A stretch of DNA of 10,836 nucleotides from an uncultured Lachnospiraceae bacterium (GTDB lineage: Bacteria; Bacillota; Clostridia; Lachnospirales; Lachnospiraceae): assembly GCA_902784025.1 (NCBI GenBank), contig CACZTF010000207.1, positions 1 through 10,836 on the forward strand, given 5' to 3'. Made by a program: the position numbers and the translations under genes. This document shows, piece by piece, positions 6,778-10,836 of this stretch. Position 1 is the stretch's first letter. Each line of letters starts with the position of its first letter. Below the pieces are notes generated by a model that was not told where the DNA came from, searched no databases, and worked only from the letters and a program-made list of their open reading frames with translations.

Positions 6778-7731
6778 TTACTTTATCACAAATATAGCCA
6801 CGATCTCACACACATACAGACAGATACCTATTACAAAAGGAATGCTTATGACTTTGTTATTGAATTCTGCCTGCAGGCTGTTTCTCCCCGGATAAAAATT
6901 TCTTCCCCCCTGTACTTTTTTTATCCCCTTCAGAACAAACACGGACAGGAATACCCCCATCACGGCAACTCCGATGATCACGGCAAGTAACACTAGCAGG
7001 ATCATGAGTCCCGATATCGCGGCCAGTTCGGAGACCGGCTCTGCCATGGGCTCGGAGAATTCGGCAGAATACTCTCCGCCATCGTTAAATAACTTCAGTA
7101 AAATCCAGGGCTGTACCACTGATCCTATAAAATTAAATATCAGATGGTAAATCATGGCAAGCCAGATACTGCCCCCCGCCTCCATCAGAAAAGCTGCAAA
7201 TATACCTAAAATCGAGGTGTAGATCATCTGGGTCAGATTTCCGTGAAACAGCCCGAATGCCATGGCCGAAAGCATTATACTCGCCGCTACCCTGCCGCTT
7301 TTTCGCAGCCCCTGAAATATGATCCCCCTGAATGCCAGTTCCTCAAAAACCGGCGCACAAACAAAAGTAAATATAATGATGGCTGCAAACGGAAATTCCT
7401 CTCCCACATCTGACAACGGATTTGAAAACAGAAGATTCGAGATGCCGGCAACCAGTGTGAGCGCAGGATATGTTAAAACGCTGAATAATATAGTAAGAAA
7501 AAAAGCCGATACCTTAAACTTCCGAAAACCCAAAACTTCAGAAGGCCGTTCCCCCGATACAAAGATGAATATAACAAACAGAGCAGTCATTATCCCATAT
7601 AAAGAAGACTGCATTATCACGGAATCTGGATTGATATCCGCCAAATATAACACCGGCCATACCACCCATTGAACAGCCATCAGAGAGATCGCCAGTACCA
7701 TAAAAAACATACCGGTTTTTTTCGGAGTCAT
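6778..7731 (-). CDS. CPBP family intramembrane glutamic endopeptidase (CAAX protease/bacteriocin-processing type)
   Basis: This is a polytopic membrane protease of the Abi/CPBP (Rce1-like) family, whose bacterial members act in peptide processing, bacteriocin self-immunity or membrane protein turnover. The 317 residues carry all three family motifs: EELAFR at 130-135 (catalytic Glu130 and Glu131, Arg135), FGLFH at 159-163 (His163), and HLIFN at 196-200 (His196, Asn200). Hydrophobic segments lie at about 8-30, 42-58, 75-103, 114-128, 150-185, 190-215, 238-268 and 295-316. After the catalytic core there are two further helices joined by a polar loop (about 270-293), an extension I cannot assign. 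The ATG at 7731 has a full AAGGAGGT just upstream. It follows dnaE by 82 bp. No precursor peptide or bacteriocin gene is nearby, so the substrate is unknown. Confidence 0.92.
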   Translation of the reverse strand: MTPKKTGMFFMVLAISLMAVQWVVWPVLYLADINPDSVIMQSSLYGIMTALFVIFIFVSGERPSEVLGFRKFKVSAFFLTILFSVLTYPALTLVAGISNLLFSNPLSDVGEEFPFAAIIIFTFVCAPVFEELAFRGIIFQGLRKSGRVAASIMLSAMAFGLFHGNLTQMIYTSILGIFAAFLMEAGGSIWLAMIYHLIFNFIGSVVQPWILLKLFNDGGEYSAEFSEPMAEPVSELAAISGLMILLVLLAVIIGVAVMGVFLSVFVLKGIKKVQGGRNFYPGRNSLQAEFNNKVISIPFVIGICLYVCEIVAIFVIK

Positions 7732-7735
7732 ACCT

Positions 7736-7743
7736 ACCTCCTT
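7736..7743 (-). promoter_or_regulatory. Ribosome binding site of the CPBP protease gene
   Basis: AAGGAGGT on the minus strand pairs fully with the 16S rRNA tail. It ends 4 nt before the ATG at 7731, which decides that start. Confidence 0.75.
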
Positions 7744-7756
7744 AACAGGACACGTT

Positions 7757-7798
7757 GCGTTTTTTGTCTTCGTAATTCCGGTAAGACATAAAAGACGC
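7757..7798. repeat. Long imperfect inverted repeat between dnaE and the CPBP protease gene
   Basis: The outer arms GCGT (7757-7760) and ACGC (7795-7798) and the inner arms TGTCTT (7765-7770) and AAGACA (7783-7788) pair. T-rich and A-rich tracts in register between them extend the stem to about 14 bp with two single-base bulges. The loop is 12 nt. Neither direction has a T-run directly after the stem, so it is not a standard terminator. It may be an mRNA processing or stability element between two cotranscribed genes. Confidence 0.45.
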
Positions 7799-7813
7799 CC
7801 CTTTTCCCACTGC

Positions 7814-10800
7814 CTATGTTATCGCCACATTTTCTTTTCCGTATATCTCCTCAAGGGCGCTTACCAAAGTCTCTGACAGTGTGGTTTTGCGTCCTCCAAG
7901 GTCACCCTTGGACTTTTCCTTCTCACAGTATATCACTAATGACGCCTGTTTTGAGGCCCCGCCCTCTTTTTCTTCTATCAGCTTCTCCAGTTCCGGCCTT
8001 GCCGCTGCAAATGCCGCCTCATCCCTGAACCTTATCCAGAGCTTGCAGTTCATGTTCTCAAAACTGCAGATGCTCTGGGCGAGGAACTTGGCATCCCCGC
8101 TTGCTTCTATATTAGTGCGTCCGGTGATGAACACACGCTGACCCGCCTCGGTCAGCTGGCGGTTTCCGGAAAAAACAGAAGGAAACACCACTATCTCAAG
8201 AGTTCCCATGGTGTCTTCTATGGTGATAAACGCCATAAGTTCATTTTTTCTGGTGGTTATCATCTTGGACTCTGTCACCATTCCGCCAACGGTGCATATC
8301 TCCCCGTCTTTTACATTTACCCCGCCTTCCTCATTCGTCTTAAAATCAGCAGTGGTCTTGTCTGCCTTTGCGCGCAGAAGTCTTGCTGCATCCTCAAGGG
8401 GATGACCGCTTACATAAACCCCCATTACCTCTTTTTCATAGTCAAGGATATCGCTCTTATCGTACTCCGTAACATCAGGGATCTCCAGCTCCAAACCTCC
8501 GAGGTCACCGTCGGAACTGCCGGAGAGATACTCAAAAAGGGTCGTCTGCCCGGTAAGAGAATCCTTGCTTTTTTTTGTCTCTCTGTCCAGCATATCACCC
8601 GATACCATCATTAGAGCCCGTCTGGGCTTTCCGAATGTATCAAGTGCACCTGACTTTATAAGATTTTCCAAGGACCTTTTATTCAGTTTGCTGTGCATCC
8701 TGTGCACAAGATCGTTCATTGATCTGAAGGGGCCGTTTTCCTCTCTGTCCCCGAGGAGTTCTTCTATGGTGGCCTCCCCCAGGGATTTTATGGCGTTCAG
8801 CCCAAAGCTTATCTTACCGTCTTTTACGCCGAATACGCCCGGCGAGGTATTTATATCGGGAGGTAAAATGTCTATTCCCATCTGGCGGCAGGTAGCTATA
8901 TATGCAGATACCTTGTCAGCATTGCTCATCACGGAAGTCATAAGCGCTGCCATGAATTCTACAGGATAATATGTCTTAAGATAGGCCGTCTGATAAGAGA
9001 CCACTGCATAACAGGCCGCATGGGACTTGTTAAATGCGTAGCTGGCAAAATCAGTCATCTCGTCAAATATCTCCACCGCCACCTTTTCAGGTATACCGTT
9101 TGCCAGACAACCCGGCACCCCTTCTTCTTCATTTCCATAGATAAAGCTTTTGCGTTCCTTTTCCATAACATCCGCTTTTTTCTTGGACATGGCGCGGCGC
9201 ACCAGGTCGGAACGCCCCCAGGAATATCCTGCAAGATCCCTGACGATCTGCATTACCTGCTCCTGGTATACGATACATCCGTATGTGGGAGAAAGTATGG
9301 GCTCAAGCTCAGGACAAAGATATGTGACTCCGGCTTTATCGTTCTTACCTTTTATATACTGGGGTATGAAATCCATGGGACCGGGACGGTAAAGGGAAAG
9401 ACCTGCCGTCAGATCCTCTATGCTCTCAGGCTTAAGCTCTGTCATGAAGCTCTTCATTCCTGCACTTTCCAGCTGGAAAACGCCTTCACATTTGCCTGTG
9501 GAGATATAATCAAATACCTTTTTGTCCTCATAGCTTATATCATCCATGGAAAATCCGGGATCGCTCTGCCTGATAAGGCTGCAGGCATCCCTGATCACCG
9601 TAAGGGTCCTGAGCCCCAGAAAATCCATTTTCAGAAGTCCCAGTTCTTCCAGTGTGGTCATGGTAAATTCCGAGACCATCTCACCTTCCTGCCCCACTGA
9701 CACAGGAACATAATCAGTAACCGGCCGGTCGCAGATAAGCACCCCTGCCGCGTGAACAGAATGATGCCTGGGCAGCCCCTCAAGACGCTTAGCTGTATCA
9801 ATGACCCTGTGCATATCAGTATCATTTTCATAAACCGATCTGAAATCCGGACTGATCTCAAGAGCCTTGTCTATGGTCATGCCAATGGTCTGGGGGATCA
9901 GCTTAGCTACATTGTCGGTCTGGGCGTAAGGGAAATCCATGACCCTGCCCACATCCTTGATCACCTGTCTCGCTGCCAGGGTTCCGAATGTTATAATCTG
10001 GGACACACATTCCTTTCCGTATTTTTCCACCACATAGTCTATCACTTTCTGCCGTCCCTCATAGCAGAAATCCACGTCTATATCGGGCATGGATACCCGT
10101 TCCGGATTCAGGAAACGCTCAAATACCAGGTTGTATTTAATAGGATCTATATCCGTGATCTCCAGGCAATAAGATACTATACTGCCTGCCGCCGAGCCTC
10201 TTCCCGGTCCCACGGGTACCCCCCGCTCTTTGGCATAATTTATGTAATCCCATACGATAAGGAAGTAATCCACATAGCCCATGTTTGTGATGACCTGCAG
10301 CTCGGTATCCAAACGCCCTTTGTAAATGTCTTCCTCCCATTTTTCAGGATATCTTTTTTTCAACCCTTCCATGCATAGTGCTTCCAGGTAATTCCTTGAA
10401 TCCCCGTATTCTTTTGGAAAATCGTATGCCGGAAGCTTGGTCTTTCCGAACTCGATCGTTACATCGCACCTGTCGGCGATCTTCTGTGTGTTTTCCAGCG
10501 CCTGGGGTATATCTCCGAAAAGCTCCTTCATCTCCGCTTCTGATTTCAGATAAAACTGTCCGCCCTCATATCTCATTCGGTCTGTATCGGACAGTTTTTT
10601 TCCTGTCTGTATGCATAGCAGGGCATCATGTGGTTGTGCATCCTCCGCCATGATATAGTGTACGTCATTTGTACACACCAGCTCTATCCCTGTCTCCCGG
10701 CTCATCTTAATGAGCTGTCCGTTCACATACTGCTGGTCCGGTATGCCATGGTTCTGAAGCTCCAGAAAGAAATTACCCTTGCCGAATATACGCTCAAGTT

Positions 10801-10836
10801 CGAGAGCTCTTTCAGTGGCATCATCATACATACGTA
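7814..10836 (-). CDS. dnaE: DNA polymerase III subunit alpha, DnaE type (N-terminus cut by window edge)
   Basis: This is the replicative DNA polymerase subunit that extends primers at the fork, bound to the sliding clamp. The frame is still open at position 10836. The ATG at 10831 is internal and is used here only for numbering (1,005 residues to the TAG). About 150-170 residues of the N-terminal PHP domain are missing, judging from a usual length near 1,150. The end of PHP is seen as NDVHY (55-59). The palm holds GPGRGSAAGS (208-217), the catalytic pair Asp252 and Asp254 (PDIDVDF) and the third Asp403 (KMDFLGL). Fingers follow, with YRPGPMDFIPQYI (481-493). A helix-hairpin-helix region lies at about 645-735, the clamp-binding motif QTTLF at 762-766, and the OB fold at about 845-925. 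It is DnaE rather than PolC: no exonuclease insert is present in the visible part. Confidence 0.97.
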   Translation of the reverse strand, partial: RMYDDATERALELERIFGKGNFFLELQNHGIPDQQYVNGQLIKMSRETGIELVCTNDVHYIMAEDAQPHDALLCIQTGKKLSDTDRMRYEGGQFYLKSEAEMKELFGDIPQALENTQKIADRCDVTIEFGKTKLPAYDFPKEYGDSRNYLEALCMEGLKKRYPEKWEEDIYKGRLDTELQVITNMGYVDYFLIVWDYINYAKERGVPVGPGRGSAAGSIVSYCLEITDIDPIKYNLVFERFLNPERVSMPDIDVDFCYEGRQKVIDYVVEKYGKECVSQIITFGTLAARQVIKDVGRVMDFPYAQTDNVAKLIPQTIGMTIDKALEISPDFRSVYENDTDMHRVIDTAKRLEGLPRHHSVHAAGVLICDRPVTDYVPVSVGQEGEMVSEFTMTTLEELGLLKMDFLGLRTLTVIRDACSLIRQSDPGFSMDDISYEDKKVFDYISTGKCEGVFQLESAGMKSFMTELKPESIEDLTAGLSLYRPGPMDFIPQYIKGKNDKAGVTYLCPELEPILSPTYGCIVYQEQVMQIVRDLAGYSWGRSDLVRRAMSKKKADVMEKERKSFIYGNEEEGVPGCLANGIPEKVAVEIFDEMTDFASYAFNKSHAACYAVVSYQTAYLKTYYPVEFMAALMTSVMSNADKVSAYIATCRQMGIDILPPDINTSPGVFGVKDGKISFGLNAIKSLGEATIEELLGDREENGPFRSMNDLVHRMHSKLNKRSLENLIKSGALDTFGKPRRALMMVSGDMLDRETKKSKDSLTGQTTLFEYLSGSSDGDLGGLELEIPDVTEYDKSDILDYEKEVMGVYVSGHPLEDAARLLRAKADKTTADFKTNEEGGVNVKDGEICTVGGMVTESKMITTRKNELMAFITIEDTMGTLEIVVFPSVFSGNRQLTEAGQRVFITGRTNIEASGDAKFLAQSICSFENMNCKLWIRFRDEAAFAAARPELEKLIEEKEGGASKQASLVIYCEKEKSKGDLGGRKTTLSETLVSALEEIYGKENVAIT

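Noticed and set aside
1..10836. Mobile element, defence island, CRISPR array or secondary-metabolite cluster
   Set aside because: No transposase, integrase, Cas, restriction or biosynthetic gene, no direct repeat array and no tRNA-like fold was seen. All seven genes belong to known families in tight same-strand order.

Overview
The window is ordinary chromosomal DNA from a low-to-mid GC Firmicute. It is most likely a member of Clostridia and plausibly Lachnospiraceae. That guess rests on protein types rather than a search: a Gram-positive type DnaE, a CBS/DRTGG-containing family II pyrophosphatase, a methionine aminopeptidase with an N-terminal SEC-C-like motif, and GGAGG ribosome binding sites. 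All seven genes lie on the minus strand, so transcription runs from position 10836 towards 1. Both ends of the window cut a gene.

Read in the direction of transcription, the first gene is dnaE (10836-7814), the replicative DNA polymerase III alpha subunit, missing most of its N-terminal PHP domain. Next come a CPBP-family membrane protease (7731-6778) and a small cold-shock protein (6669-6469). The cold-shock gene has its own promoter and a clear rho-independent terminator. After that terminator there is a new AT-rich promoter region carrying a 22-bp inverted repeat. It leads into a P-type cation ATPase (start about 6176, end 3759), followed by a MATE efflux transporter (3635-2244), a manganese-type inorganic pyrophosphatase (2173-521) and methionine aminopeptidase (524-1, cut by the window).

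The clearest functional unit is pyrophosphatase plus methionine aminopeptidase. The two genes overlap by four bases (ATGA) and the SD sequence of the second lies inside the first, so they are probably translationally coupled. The two transporters upstream may be read through into this pair, because no convincing terminator separates them, but weak internal promoters are also possible. The dnaE, protease and csp genes form a second group that ends at the csp terminator.

I found no previously undescribed system, mobile element, CRISPR array, tRNA or rRNA. No gene-free stretch exceeds 300 bases; the longest is about 290 bp between csp and the preferred ATPase start. The points worth a second look are small: an operator-like inverted repeat on the ATPase promoter, an Asn in place of a normally conserved Asp in that ATPase, a long imperfect inverted repeat between dnaE and the protease, and a palindrome upstream of the MATE gene.
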